Positions 8,140 through 16,873 of a stretch of DNA of 23,461 nucleotides are shown here, piece after piece. The DNA is from a virus. The notes under the pieces are model-generated. The model did not search any database, was not told where the DNA came from, and saw nothing but the letters and a program-made list of their open reading frames with translations. The translations under genes and the position numbers were made by a program. The stretch lies in the IMG/VR virus record IMGVR_UViG_3300028027_002039, positions 1 to 23,461 of that record. One strand, 5' to 3'. The number at the start of each line of letters is the position of its first letter. Within the stretch, counting starts at the first letter, position 1.

Positions 8140-8160
8140 TATAATAAGTGATTATTATAT
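8139..8160. repeat. AT-only inverted repeat after phoH
   Basis: ATATAATAA (8139-8147) and TTATTATAT (8152-8160) are perfect inverted copies around a GTGA loop, starting at the last base of the phoH stop codon. No T-run follows, so it is not a classic terminator. It may protect the transcript end or bind a protein. Confidence 0.4.
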
Positions 8161-8198
8161 AAACACAAGATTTGGTATATATTTTGCCTTTATATTGA

Positions 8199-8206
8199 TA
8201 TTTATA
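8199..8206 (+). promoter_or_regulatory. TATTTATA element upstream of 783-residue fibre
   Basis: An exact TATTTATA ends 13 nt before the fibre start codon. This spacing would suit a late-type -10 element with a very short leader. Confidence 0.45.
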
Positions 8207-8219
8207 ATGAAAAGATATC

Positions 8220-10571
8220 ATGTCAAACCAGAAAATATCACAGCTTAGAGGACTAGAATTTAACAAAGTTGTTAGCGGCAACTTGATTCCTATCGTTGAC
8301 CGCAACGAAATAACCAGTGCTCAAGGTGAAACCAAAGCAATCACGGTTGGTGATCTTGTTCAATATATCGTATCCGGTGGATTCTTAGAAATTTGTACAC
8401 CTGTACATGGATTTCAAACTGCCAATGGATTGGTGTTTGACCAAAATGTTACGGCATCGAGTGATTTGAATTTACGTTGCTATTCTGATTTTCCAGCGGC
8501 TGGCACAGAGTTTAGTTTGATGTTAAGAGCCGTTGTACCAAACACGATTGTTACTCAATCCAGCGCAAGAACATTATTCGGCGTTGGTACAAGTCCAGAG
8601 AATGTTGTTGCCAGCGGACATTCGGCATATGTTGGAATTGAGGGTGTTGATTTGATTGGATTTACGGACGATGGAATAACAACAAAGAAAATTCCATTCT
8701 TGAATTTCTTTGAGAACTATATGGATCGTCCATTTGAAGTTGTATTAACACGCGACGTTACAGGTTCATTAAGTTTGTTTCTAAACAGCACATTGGTTGG
8801 TAAGCTATACGGAGCAACAACAGCAATTTCTAGTTCATATGTTGTTATGGGCAATGGTAATTTAACTTTGCCAAACATAGACTGCACAATTTACGAAGCG
8901 CATGTATTCAACAAATCTTTGTCTGAAAACGAAGTAAATAGTATTTTCTACAACGGTGTAACCAATTCTAATCCAAAATTAATTGCGTCATATACATCTG
9001 TAAATTTGAATCCCGGCCCAACTCAATGGCTAGATTCCAAAGGATCTCGTCATATATTGCTACCGATCTCTGGAGCAAGAGCAAGTAATCCAGACAAAGA
9101 ATTTAGTTTAAGATTTAGAAACGACGGAACATCTGGTTATCTAGGAAACGGAACCAAACGCGATATATTGCCAGACAATTATGTATTGACTGATGCGTTT
9201 ATGTATTCAACGGGTTCTCCATTACTTTCTATTGGTTCATCTGCATCAGTTGCTGGACCTGGCGACCTTGGAATATATTCATGGAACAACAACAGAGTTC
9301 CATTGACCAATGCTGTGTATAGCAGAAACAATTTAGGTTTGATTGATTTGGGAGTAGCACACACAGACAAGTCTATTTATGTATTTTACAGTGCAAGTGC
9401 CGCACCATGTACGTTTAGTTTTGAGGGATATGTTTCAGAGTATGGACCGGTTGTATATGTACCACCAACACCGACTCCAACGCCTACTCCGACACCTACA
9501 CCGACCCCAACCCCGACAACAACTCCGGTTGGCCCAACACCTACACCTACGCCTACGGCAACTCCGGTTCCTACCGCAACTCCAGAACCTACGCAAACAC
9601 CGGGCGGTCCTACGGCAACACCTACTCCAGATCCGACAGCAACTCCAACACCGGAGCCAACTGGTACGCCAACCCCAACAGCAACGCCAACCCCAACAGC
9701 AACGCCGGTTCCATTTGAGTTCACAGGATTGACTGCAATCGGAGCAACAAAGTGTTCCGACAATAACGCAGTTGTTGCCGGTTGGACAAGTGCGGCGTCT
9801 CAACAAGTTGATGTAACTGTAAGTTGGAACAATCCTGCTACGGTTGCCGATCCGGTTAATATTTATTTGAGTTGGTTTGGATGGATCGCATTGACTGACA
9901 ATTCTACAAGTGCAACATACAACGACCAAGGTGTTCTAAGTGGAAATCATACAGTAAGATTCTACAGAGAAACTGACACAATTGATGTTGGTACAATCAA
10001 TGTTGTATACAACTTGGGTGGTAAGATGACCAATGCATCTGCTCTATCATGGGCCGCTTCTACAAACGCTCTAGACTTGAATCTATCTGGTATTACTGGA
10101 AACTATAAGTATAGAGTTCGCGATTGTACAACTCCGTCGAATAGTGATTCCGGTACTCTATCCGCGTCATCCGAGAATATATCAACGGGAGCCATCAGTC
10201 CAACCAGAATTGCGTTTATTGAAGTCATATCAAGTACAGATAGCTTTGCGTCGCCAACGGCAAGTCCAGATTCGTGTGGACCAACCCCAACTCCAACACC
10301 TGTTCCAACCAATACACCAGGTGGACCAACCGCTACTCCAACGCCGGAGCCAACGGCAACACCGGAACCAACGGCAACGCCAACTCCGGAACCGACAGCA
10401 ACACCGGAACCGACGTGCGTAGAATATGAATTTACAGATGCGTTTGCAAATCTATATCTGAATAAATGCTACAGTCCAGGCATTCAAAACGTATACCTAG
10501 GCGACCGATTCTGCTTCACATCTACTCCACCGGGTAGTTATTGGTTGGAAATCGGACCTTGCAATTATTAA
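8220..10571 (+). CDS. large Pro-Thr-rich tail fibre with LamG-like domain
   Basis: A 783-residue, five- to six-part protein. The N-terminal ~55 residues ([14 protein letters not shown], then [24 protein letters not shown]) look like the conserved virion-attachment module found at the start of phage fibres. A LamG/concanavalin-like domain (about 60-250; note [13 protein letters not shown] and [16 protein letters not shown]), a beta-rich segment (250-410), a Pro-Thr tract (about 413-497), a domain shared with the 4200-5141 protein (499-685), a second Pro-Thr tract (about 687-735) and a 48-residue Cys-containing C-terminus follow. It is a likely receptor-binding fibre or adhesin; function is inferred from architecture. 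The large size, repeats and domain sharing point to modular exchange. The next gene starts 8 nt downstream. Confidence 0.8.
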   Translation: MSNQKISQLRGLEFNKVVSGNLIPIVDRNEITSAQGETKAITVGDLVQYIVSGGFLEICTPVHGFQTANGLVFDQNVTASSDLNLRCYSDFPAAGTEFSLMLRAVVPNTIVTQSSARTLFGVGTSPENVVASGHSAYVGIEGVDLIGFTDDGITTKKIPFLNFFENYMDRPFEVVLTRDVTGSLSLFLNSTLVGKLYGATTAISSSYVVMGNGNLTLPNIDCTIYEAHVFNKSLSENEVNSIFYNGVTNSNPKLIASYTSVNLNPGPTQWLDSKGSRHILLPISGARASNPDKEFSLRFRNDGTSGYLGNGTKRDILPDNYVLTDAFMYSTGSPLLSIGSSASVAGPGDLGIYSWNNNRVPLTNAVYSRNNLGLIDLGVAHTDKSIYVFYSASAAPCTFSFEGYVSEYGPVVYVPPTPTPTPTPTPTPTPTPTTTPVGPTPTPTPTATPVPTATPEPTQTPGGPTATPTPDPTATPTPEPTGTPTPTATPTPTATPVPFEFTGLTAIGATKCSDNNAVVAGWTSAASQQVDVTVSWNNPATVADPVNIYLSWFGWIALTDNSTSATYNDQGVLSGNHTVRFYRETDTIDVGTINVVYNLGGKMTNASALSWAASTNALDLNLSGITGNYKYRVRDCTTPSNSDSGTLSASSENISTGAISPTRIAFIEVISSTDSFASPTASPDSCGPTPTPTPVPTNTPGGPTATPTPEPTATPEPTATPTPEPTATPEPTCVEYEFTDAFANLYLNKCYSPGIQNVYLGDRFCFTSTPPGSYWLEIGPCNY

Positions 10572-10579
10572 AATAATTT

Positions 10580-10831
10580 ATGAAAACCAGAGTCAACATC
10601 ACCGCAGGAAATTGGCACGCTGAAATATTAGCTGCTCTAGAATTGGCGTTTGATTCAAATAAAATTGGATACACAGTTACACTTGAACAAACGGGATACG
10701 AGTCCGTCAGAGTTTACGGTCTTGGTAGAAATTTAGGATCGGATAATTCTATATCATTACTCGTTGAGGAAAGTAGGACGGTGATTTCTTTATTACCAGA
10801 CGGTGTGTTGTATTTAAACACTCCGAACTAA
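10580..10831 (+). CDS. small protein downstream of the large fibre
   Basis: Not recognised. 83 residues with a predicted helix (NWHAEILAALELAFDSNKIG) between beta strands; no Cys and no membrane segment. It starts 8 nt after the fibre stop in a TTTATG context and is the last gene before a 124-bp gap, so it is probably cotranscribed with the fibre. Small genes just after fibres are often fibre-assembly chaperones, but I see no direct evidence for that here. Confidence 0.6.
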   Translation: MKTRVNITAGNWHAEILAALELAFDSNKIGYTVTLEQTGYESVRVYGLGRNLGSDNSISLLVEESRTVISLLPDGVLYLNTPN

Positions 10832-10955
10832 TCCAAGGTTGGGCAAATCCCGTGTAGAGGGATTATATAAAAAACGCCCGCGACAAGATTGTGAAGTAAT
10901 TATTTTTTATAACTTGTATATATAGATTAACCGTCTATATTATTAAAAAAGTTAT
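10832..10955 (+). promoter_or_regulatory. intergenic region with two inverted repeats before the glycosyltransferase cassette
   Basis: It holds AATCCC/GGGATT (10846-10851 with 10859-10864, 7-nt loop) and ATATAGA/TCTATAT (10920-10926 with 10934-10940, 7-nt loop). Neither is followed by a T-run. The second sits about 15 nt before the glycosyltransferase start and could affect initiation or be an operator. No consensus promoter is clear, but this is the only gap before the 10956-15978 cassette, so its promoter is probably here. Confidence 0.4.
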
Positions 10956-12209
10956 ATGAGTAATCAAAAAATATTCGTCCAAATCGCATCATACAGAGAT
11001 CCTGAACTGGTGCCTACCATTCGTGATTGTATTGCCAAAGCAAAAAATCCAGAAAATTTAACCTTTGGTATTTGCTGGCAAAAAGACGACACAGAGTCAT
11101 TGGAAGAATTTGCAAATCATCCAGCATTCAAGATTGCTACATATGACTATACAGAGAGTCAAGGTCTTGGCTGGGCACGTAATATTACCAACCAATTATA
11201 TTCCGGCGAAAAATATACTATGCAGTTGGACAGTCATCATAGATTTGTTCAAGATTGGGACGCTCTTGTTCTGGAAGATTATGCTCAAGCATTAACGATG
11301 GCAAAAAAGCCAATCATTAGTACATATTGCACTCCATTTGATACCAAAGAGCCAGTTGAAAAAGCAAGTCAAGTTCCTTGCCTAATGTCTCAATATGAAT
11401 TTAGCAATGATAAATTGCTCATGAGTATGCCGCATTATATCGGCAACTATAAAGATAAGAGATGTGTTATTCGTTCTAGAACTTTGAGCGGACACTTTTT
11501 CTTTGTTGAAGGCAATTTCATCAACGAAGTTCCATACGATCCAGACATTTACTTTGGCGGATATACCGAAGAAACTACAATGAGTGTTCGTGCATTTACT
11601 CATGGCTATGACTTTTTCAGTCCATACCGCATGATTATGTGGCATGAATATACTCGTAAATATCGCCCAAAACATTGGGACGACCACGGCAAAGAAAGTG
11701 CTACAAAGAAAACGAGCGGCGCAAGAGACGCATATGCCAGAAACAAAACTCGTCAATTGTTTGGTCAAGAAGACCACGGAATTGAAATGGGAATATACGG
11801 ACTTGGCAATGAACGCACATTACATGATTATGAAGTATATGGCGGCTTCAATTTCAAGAAGTGCAAAATTCAAGATTATACTTTGATGGTAAAAGATGCA
11901 CCAAACCCACCAGATTGGGAAGCACAGTTTGACAGAAAGCGTTTAAACATGACGGTAAGCTGGGATGTTGAACATTTCAAGGCAGAAGACATTGGTGATT
12001 ATGAGTTCATCACGCTTGGTATTGTTGACAAGTTTGCTAACAACTTATACAGAATAGATTTCAAGCCAACCACAAATCCAGACGTGTTTAATTATACCCA
12101 AAGTTCATTGAACGTTGATGTAATGACAGACAACAAGCCCGACATGCTTGTAATGTATGCATACAGCAAAAAGAATCTTTGGGGCAAACGCTTTGAGAAA
12201 AAATTATGA
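10956..12209 (+). CDS. GT60-like (Skp1/mucin-type) GlcNAc-transferase
   Basis: A 417-residue GT-A fold enzyme. It opens with IFVQIASYRDPELVPTI (6-22), then GICWQ (38-42), GWARN (72-76), the metal/UDP-sugar motif LDSHHRF (91-97, a DxH in place of DxD), GGYTEETTMSVRAFTHGYDF (201-220) with acidic residues, and WHEY (229-232). This is the pattern of the GlcNAc family (CAZy GT60), which includes the Dictyostelium Skp1 hydroxyproline GlcNAc-transferase and the Trypanosoma cruzi mucin polypeptide alpha-GlcNAc-transferase. Bacterial and viral members are little studied. Residues ~300-417 form an extra beta-rich region. It leads a four-gene sugar cassette and overlaps the next gene by 4 bp (ATGA). The acceptor is unknown; the Pro-Thr fibres are attractive candidates. 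Confidence 0.85.
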   Translation: MSNQKIFVQIASYRDPELVPTIRDCIAKAKNPENLTFGICWQKDDTESLEEFANHPAFKIATYDYTESQGLGWARNITNQLYSGEKYTMQLDSHHRFVQDWDALVLEDYAQALTMAKKPIISTYCTPFDTKEPVEKASQVPCLMSQYEFSNDKLLMSMPHYIGNYKDKRCVIRSRTLSGHFFFVEGNFINEVPYDPDIYFGGYTEETTMSVRAFTHGYDFFSPYRMIMWHEYTRKYRPKHWDDHGKESATKKTSGARDAYARNKTRQLFGQEDHGIEMGIYGLGNERTLHDYEVYGGFNFKKCKIQDYTLMVKDAPNPPDWEAQFDRKRLNMTVSWDVEHFKAEDIGDYEFITLGIVDKFANNLYRIDFKPTTNPDVFNYTQSSLNVDVMTDNKPDMLVMYAYSKKNLWGKRFEKKL

Positions 12210-13384
12210 GAATTGTATTCACCGTTTTAGGAAATAGCCGTCGTAGCAACTATCTTGATGGTGACACGCTTCGTAATGGCAATGGAGGAGGTTCTGGTAC
12301 AGACACCAGTTCTATTGTTGTAGCCGAACAACTTGCCGCACAAGGACACGATGTTGTGCTTGTGTCTGAAAAGCTAGAAGCAAGACTTCAAGAAGAGTAT
12401 GCTAAAAAAGGAATACACTTCAACGCTGGCAAAAAGGTTCGCGGTGTAACGTATACAAACTTTGAGTTTGAAGGCGTTGAGGACAGAAACTTTGATATAC
12501 TTGTCAACAGTCTTTGGTTCAACAAATATAACGAACTTCCTATCAAAGTAAGTAAAGCTGTTATTTACTGGTGTCATATGCAATGGATATATGGCATTTC
12601 GGAGCTATTGAACTATGTTACAACCAACAATCTCAAGTTGGGATTTGTGAATATATCTCAGTGGGAGAAAGACATGAATACTCCTATTATCAATGATACT
12701 ATTCGTAAGATTGCCGGAACTAAGACGGCAATGATTCCAAATCCAGTAATGGATGATGTTATAAACGAAGTGTTGGCGACCAATCCAGTAAGAAAGCCGC
12801 ACAAGTTTGTGTTTCACGCTGCTTGGGCACGCGGTGGAAACGTAGCGGTCAAAGCTGTAAAAGAGTTGGATCTTCCAGACAGCGAATTACACGCATTTGA
12901 TTATTTGATGGCAACTCACGACCATAAAGATTCATTCTTTCATCGTCACAACGGAGTTGACAAAAAGACATTGTTTACAAACATTGCAGAAAGTGAATAC
13001 TTTGTGTATCCATTATACACGCCATATCAAGATGTTCACAAAGACACATTCTCTTGTGTAGTTGCCGAAGCAATCGCACTCGGAGCAATCGTTGTAACAT
13101 ATCCACTCGGCGCACTGCCAGAATATTATGACGGATATTGTGCATGGTTGAATTTTCCAGAAAACACCGACCCAGCAAAAATGCAGTCCGAGCCATTGAG
13201 CAAAGACTTAGAAGGTAAATTTACTTGCACGCATAACATCGTTGACAAAATAAAATATCTTGAAGCAAATCCTCAAGTAAAAGAGGAAATTCGCGCCAAG
13301 GGTAAAGATTATATCTTGGACAGATTCAATGCAGCTAAAGTTGGCAATATGTGGAAAGACTTTATTGACGACTTGCTAAAGTGA
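12206..13384 (+). CDS. GT4-like (GT-B fold) glycosyltransferase
   Basis: A 392-residue GT-B glycosyltransferase. The N-terminal Rossmann domain has a Gly-rich donor/acceptor loop (NGNGGGSGTDTSSIVVAEQL, 24-43) followed by GHDVVLVSE. The linker carries IPNPV (177-181). The C-terminal domain has DTFSCVVAEAIALGAIVVTY (280-299), matching the E-x7-E region of GT4 family members, although the first Glu is replaced by Asp or lost. Retaining transfer from a nucleotide sugar is expected. Donor and acceptor cannot be read from the sequence. The start overlaps the GT60-like stop (ATGA), indicating coupled translation, and the next gene begins 4 nt after its stop. Confidence 0.85.
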   Translation: MRIVFTVLGNSRRSNYLDGDTLRNGNGGGSGTDTSSIVVAEQLAAQGHDVVLVSEKLEARLQEEYAKKGIHFNAGKKVRGVTYTNFEFEGVEDRNFDILVNSLWFNKYNELPIKVSKAVIYWCHMQWIYGISELLNYVTTNNLKLGFVNISQWEKDMNTPIINDTIRKIAGTKTAMIPNPVMDDVINEVLATNPVRKPHKFVFHAAWARGGNVAVKAVKELDLPDSELHAFDYLMATHDHKDSFFHRHNGVDKKTLFTNIAESEYFVYPLYTPYQDVHKDTFSCVVAEAIALGAIVVTYPLGALPEYYDGYCAWLNFPENTDPAKMQSEPLSKDLEGKFTCTHNIVDKIKYLEANPQVKEEIRAKGKDYILDRFNAAKVGNMWKDFIDDLLK

Positions 13385-13388
13385 TCGT

Positions 13389-14888
13389 ATGAAGATTGAC
13401 CAATTTTTCCAAAAGGGTTATTATATAAACCTTGATAGAAGAACTGACAGAAAGCAGCAGTTTGAGGAAGAAGTATCGAAGGTTGGATTAAGTCACTTCT
13501 TTGAGCGAGTTTCTGGTCATGATGCTATCAATGAACCAGACCCTATGAAGAAGCACTATTATTGCGGCTCTTCATATATGAGGCTGTTTAACAAGATATA
13601 CGAAGAAGGTCATGAACGGGTATTGATATTTGAGGATGATATAATGTTTTATAACGGCGGCGCAAAGTCTGCTATTGAAATAATTGAAGATGCTCTTGAT
13701 GAAATACAAAACTTTCCAGATTGGGATATGTTATTTCTTGGAGGTCATCCGATAGGAGAAATGGCGCAAGTATCTGAAAATCTGTCTATACCATATAAGA
13801 TATTGGCTATGCACGCTACGGGCTATACACGAAAAGGTATACAAAAAATATTACCATACAAACCATTTGCCGACAGTGCTATTGACGGATGGGTTTCTGC
13901 CAGACCATATATCAAAAAATATATAGTAAACTCACTTGCTGTGTCACAGACGGATGGTATAAGTGATTTAGATGCGACAGGAAAGAGTGTGGGGTTGGAT
14001 GGATTTCTTGATAGCTACAACAAAGTAAAAAGGACTATAGCAATGCAACCAAAAAAACAACAAATGGTATTATCTAAAAATTATATTACACCGAGACTAC
14101 AAGGCAGAACAGGAAACATAATGTTTCAAGTTGCTCATGCATATGTCAAGTCGCTTGAGCACAATCGGCAGTTTGTTGTTCCTTCCGAAGAATCTTCTAC
14201 AAAACATTTGGAAAAAGGTTTGTTTAGAAAATTTGATTTTAGAATAGAAAAAATACCAGACGCCGCAGAAGCAAAACATATTTGGGGACCATTCACATTT
14301 GGTAATTATCCAGCACCAGCAGACGACCAACCGACGGTATATGCTGGCTGGTATCAATCTGAAAAGTTCTTTGGCAAATATAAAGAAGTTATTAGAGATG
14401 TATTCTCGCCGCCCCATGAATTTATAAAGAAAGCACTAACCGATTTTCCTATGCTAACAAACTCCGTTGTTGCAGCAATCAATGTAAGACGTGGAGATTA
14501 TTTGACACAACCAAGAAGACACCCGGTTGTAACATTACCATATATTCAAGAAGCAATCAAACGATTGCCAAAACACGATGTTATATTAGTTGTAAGTGAC
14601 GACATTGCTTGGTGCAAAGAAAACATCAAAGAAAGCAATATTGTGTTTGCAGAAAAGTATTTTGACCAAGAAGCATTATGGCTATTGTCTTTGTGCGACC
14701 ATTATATCATTTCTAATTCAACATTCAGTTGGTGGGGAGCATATCTTTCTCGCAATCCAAATAAAGTTGTTGTATCGCCTTCAACATGGTTTGGTCCAGA
14801 TGTAGCCGAGAATCCACAAGACATATGGTGTGATGGTTGGATAAAGATTGACACGAAGTGGGAAGACGGCTATATAGTATTGAAATAA
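13389..14888 (+). CDS. GT25-GT11 fusion: predicted galactosyl/fucosyl-transferase
   Basis: A 499-residue two-enzyme fusion. Residues ~5-215 are a GT25 (LPS/collagen-type) domain: KGYYINLDRRTDRKQQFEEE (9-28), the FEDD metal site (81-84), WDMLFLGG and ATGYTRKG. Residues ~228-499 are a GT11 alpha-1,2-fucosyltransferase-like domain: GRTGNIMFQVAHAY (239-252; family GGxGNQMFQYA), INVRRGDYL (364-372, the GDP-fucose HxRRGDY motif with Asn for His) and ISNSTFSWWGAYL (441-453). GT25 enzymes commonly transfer galactose, for example to collagen hydroxylysine or LPS, and GT11 enzymes put fucose on galactose, so the two could act in sequence (inference). The joint (215-228) is short and in one frame, with no sign of a sequencing artefact. 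Confidence 0.88.
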   Translation: MKIDQFFQKGYYINLDRRTDRKQQFEEEVSKVGLSHFFERVSGHDAINEPDPMKKHYYCGSSYMRLFNKIYEEGHERVLIFEDDIMFYNGGAKSAIEIIEDALDEIQNFPDWDMLFLGGHPIGEMAQVSENLSIPYKILAMHATGYTRKGIQKILPYKPFADSAIDGWVSARPYIKKYIVNSLAVSQTDGISDLDATGKSVGLDGFLDSYNKVKRTIAMQPKKQQMVLSKNYITPRLQGRTGNIMFQVAHAYVKSLEHNRQFVVPSEESSTKHLEKGLFRKFDFRIEKIPDAAEAKHIWGPFTFGNYPAPADDQPTVYAGWYQSEKFFGKYKEVIRDVFSPPHEFIKKALTDFPMLTNSVVAAINVRRGDYLTQPRRHPVVTLPYIQEAIKRLPKHDVILVVSDDIAWCKENIKESNIVFAEKYFDQEALWLLSLCDHYIISNSTFSWWGAYLSRNPNKVVVSPSTWFGPDVAENPQDIWCDGWIKIDTKWEDGYIVLK

Positions 14889-14892
14889 AAGT

Positions 14893-15978
14893 ATGTACGA
14901 TTATATCATAGTAGGTGCGGGATTTTTCGGTGCGATTTGTGCGCACGAACTTCATAAAAAAGGTAAGAAGGTTCTTGTAATAGAATCTCGCAGTCATATC
15001 GCGGGCAACTGCTATAGTGAAAATAGAGACAATATAAATCTTCATGTATATGGACCGCATATTTTTCATACATTAAACGAAGAAGTATGGAAATGGATAA
15101 ATCAATTTGCTACATTCAACAACTTTGTATACACTCCCGTCGCAAACTATAAAGAAAAATTATATGCTCTACCATTCAATATGTGGACATTTTATCAAAT
15201 GTGGGGAGCAACGTCAGAACAAGAAGTAAAAGAGATTATTAAAAAGCAGTCGTCTGTTATAACAGGCGAGCCAAAGAACCTTGAAGAACAAGCAATCAAA
15301 CTTGTTGGCTCGGACGTATACAACACGCTTATCAAAGGTTATACAGAAAAACAATGGAGAAAGCCCGCCACAGAACTACCCAAAGAGATTATCAAGCGGC
15401 TTCCTGTTCGTTATACATTTGACAACAACTATTTCAATGATAAGTACCAAGGCATACCCGTCGGTGGTTATACAAAAATATTTGAGAAGTTGTTAGAAGG
15501 CATTGAAGTAAGACTAAATACAGATTATTTTAATACAGAACTGCCAGAACATAACAAAGTTATTTATACCGGTCCTATTGACAAATATTTTGGTTATAAG
15601 CACGGCAAACTTGAATATAAAACGGTTGAACTTGATCATATGAGAATAGATACGCCAAATTATCAGGGCGTTGCTGTGATAAATCATACAGACAAAGATG
15701 TGCCGCATACTCGTACTATAGAACACAAACACTTTGAGAAATCAGATAGCCCAGTTTCGTGGGTAAGCTGGGAAACTCCAGTTGAATATGTTCCAGAAAA
15801 AACTGAACCATATTATCCTGTGAATGACGCCGCAAACACTGAAATATATAACAGATATAAAGCAGAAGCAGATTCTCAAAGCAAAGTTATATTTGGCGGC
15901 AGACTTGGTGAATATAAATATTATGATATGCATCAGGTGATTGCTAGTGCATTGAATTGCGCCAAAACTTTATTATAG
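14893..15978 (+). CDS. glf: UDP-galactopyranose mutase
   Basis: A 361-residue flavoenzyme, close to the usual 360-390. The dinucleotide-binding motif is at the start (YIIVGAGFFGAICAHEL, 4-20) with the Glu ending the second strand (VLVIESR). The UGM signature HVYGPHIFHT lies at 51-60, and FGGRLGEYKYYDMHQVI near the C-terminus is the family's FAD/substrate motif. It interconverts UDP-galactopyranose and UDP-galactofuranose using reduced FAD in the cytoplasm. It is the last gene of the sugar cassette and starts 4 nt after the GT25-GT11 gene. Its presence implies that one transferase here, or in the host, uses UDP-Galf. Few phages carry this gene. Confidence 0.95.
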   Translation: MYDYIIVGAGFFGAICAHELHKKGKKVLVIESRSHIAGNCYSENRDNINLHVYGPHIFHTLNEEVWKWINQFATFNNFVYTPVANYKEKLYALPFNMWTFYQMWGATSEQEVKEIIKKQSSVITGEPKNLEEQAIKLVGSDVYNTLIKGYTEKQWRKPATELPKEIIKRLPVRYTFDNNYFNDKYQGIPVGGYTKIFEKLLEGIEVRLNTDYFNTELPEHNKVIYTGPIDKYFGYKHGKLEYKTVELDHMRIDTPNYQGVAVINHTDKDVPHTRTIEHKHFEKSDSPVSWVSWETPVEYVPEKTEPYYPVNDAANTEIYNRYKAEADSQSKVIFGGRLGEYKYYDMHQVIASALNCAKTLL

Positions 15979-15979
15979 T

Positions 15980-16007
15980 TTGACAGTATAGGGTTAATGT
16001 GTATGCT
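15980..16007 (+). promoter_or_regulatory. sigma70-type promoter before HD-domain gene
   Basis: TTGACA (15980-15985), a 16-bp spacer and TATGCT (16002-16007) preceded by TGTG, an extended -10 feature. It lies directly after the glf stop and 8 nt before the next start, so the leader is very short. The perfect -35 box suggests use of the host sigma factor and separates this gene from the sugar cassette. Confidence 0.6.
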
Positions 16008-16015
16008 CCTGTTAT

Positions 16016-16693
16016 ATGAGTACAACATTACACTGGGCATCTGAACTAAACGAGTCGCAACTTCAAGAAAACTATGACTATTTCATAGAACTTATAAAAG
16101 CAACTTTCAAAGGTGAGCGACTTGAAGCATTGCTACATATGTATAGCGAGTCTGAACTTGGTGCTGAACTTGTTATGGCACCCGCATCAAGTAAAACGGC
16201 ATATCATTGTGCTTGGGCGGGTGGATATATTCAACATGTTATACACGTTGAAAAAGCATCGCGAGGAGTACAAAATTTGTATAAAGCTATCGGCGGAACT
16301 ATCAATTATACCGATGAAGAGCGTATCTTTGCCGCATTGCACCATGACCTTGGAAAGCTTGGTGATGAAACCGGCGCTCAATATGTTACAAATGATAGCG
16401 AATGGCATATCAAGAATCGCGGCGAGATTTATAAAATCAATCCTAAGATTCAGTTTTTAAGAGTTCCAGACAGAGCATTGTATACACTTCAACGATATAA
16501 TGTAAAAACAACTCTAAAAGAAATGCTTGCGATCAAACTATCAGACGGACTATATGATGACGCTGCTAAAGACTATTTCAAAACATATGATCCAGAAAAG
16601 GGATTAAAAAACAATCTTCCGTACATCATTCATACCGCAGACTTGCTTGCATGTCATGCCGAAAGTGATGCACTGAAAAATAGCAAAGAATAA
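16016..16693 (+). CDS. HD-domain phosphohydrolase-like protein
   Basis: A 225-residue soluble protein. AYHCAWAGGYIQHVIHVEKA (62-81) supplies the first metal-binding His residues, ALHHDLGKLGD (107-117) is the HD motif, and HTADLLACHAE near the C-terminus gives the last Asp. This order (H...HD...D) defines the HD superfamily of metal-dependent phosphohydrolases, which act on nucleotides, cyclic nucleotides or (p)ppGpp. Similar HD proteins occur in T4-like phages without a known substrate. Candidate roles are nucleotide-pool control or degradation of a signalling nucleotide in host defence; neither is shown. It has its own promoter and is followed by a terminator. Confidence 0.82.
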   Translation: MSTTLHWASELNESQLQENYDYFIELIKATFKGERLEALLHMYSESELGAELVMAPASSKTAYHCAWAGGYIQHVIHVEKASRGVQNLYKAIGGTINYTDEERIFAALHHDLGKLGDETGAQYVTNDSEWHIKNRGEIYKINPKIQFLRVPDRALYTLQRYNVKTTLKEMLAIKLSDGLYDDAAKDYFKTYDPEKGLKNNLPYIIHTADLLACHAESDALKNSKE

Positions 16694-16742
16694 AAACCGC
16701 CGACCCAAGCCGTGTCATATTGACATGGTAGTGTGACAGAAA

Positions 16743-16768
16743 GGGACACCCAAAAGGTGTCCTTTTTT
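16743..16768 (+). terminator. intrinsic terminator
   Basis: GGACACC (16744-16750) pairs perfectly with GGTGTCC (16756-16762) around a CAAAA loop, then six T follow. The stem can be extended outward by pairing of the preceding A/G with the T-run. It ends the HD-gene transcript about 50 nt after its stop. The ~105 bp from here to the Hsp20 gene has no clear promoter or ORF. Confidence 0.9.
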
Positions 16769-16873
16769 GCGTCTTCATAGGAGAAAGGTGTGACATAACC
16801 ACTGGCACATAAAATGATATAGTGTAGGTACCGGTGTCCATGGTGGAGCTGGTATAAACAATAAAATAAAGTT

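Noticed and set aside
9435-9929. Arg/Cys/Trp-rich minus-strand ORF in the large fibre
   Set aside because: Antisense shadow of the Pro-Thr tract and the shared fibre domain; composition is implausible for a real protein.
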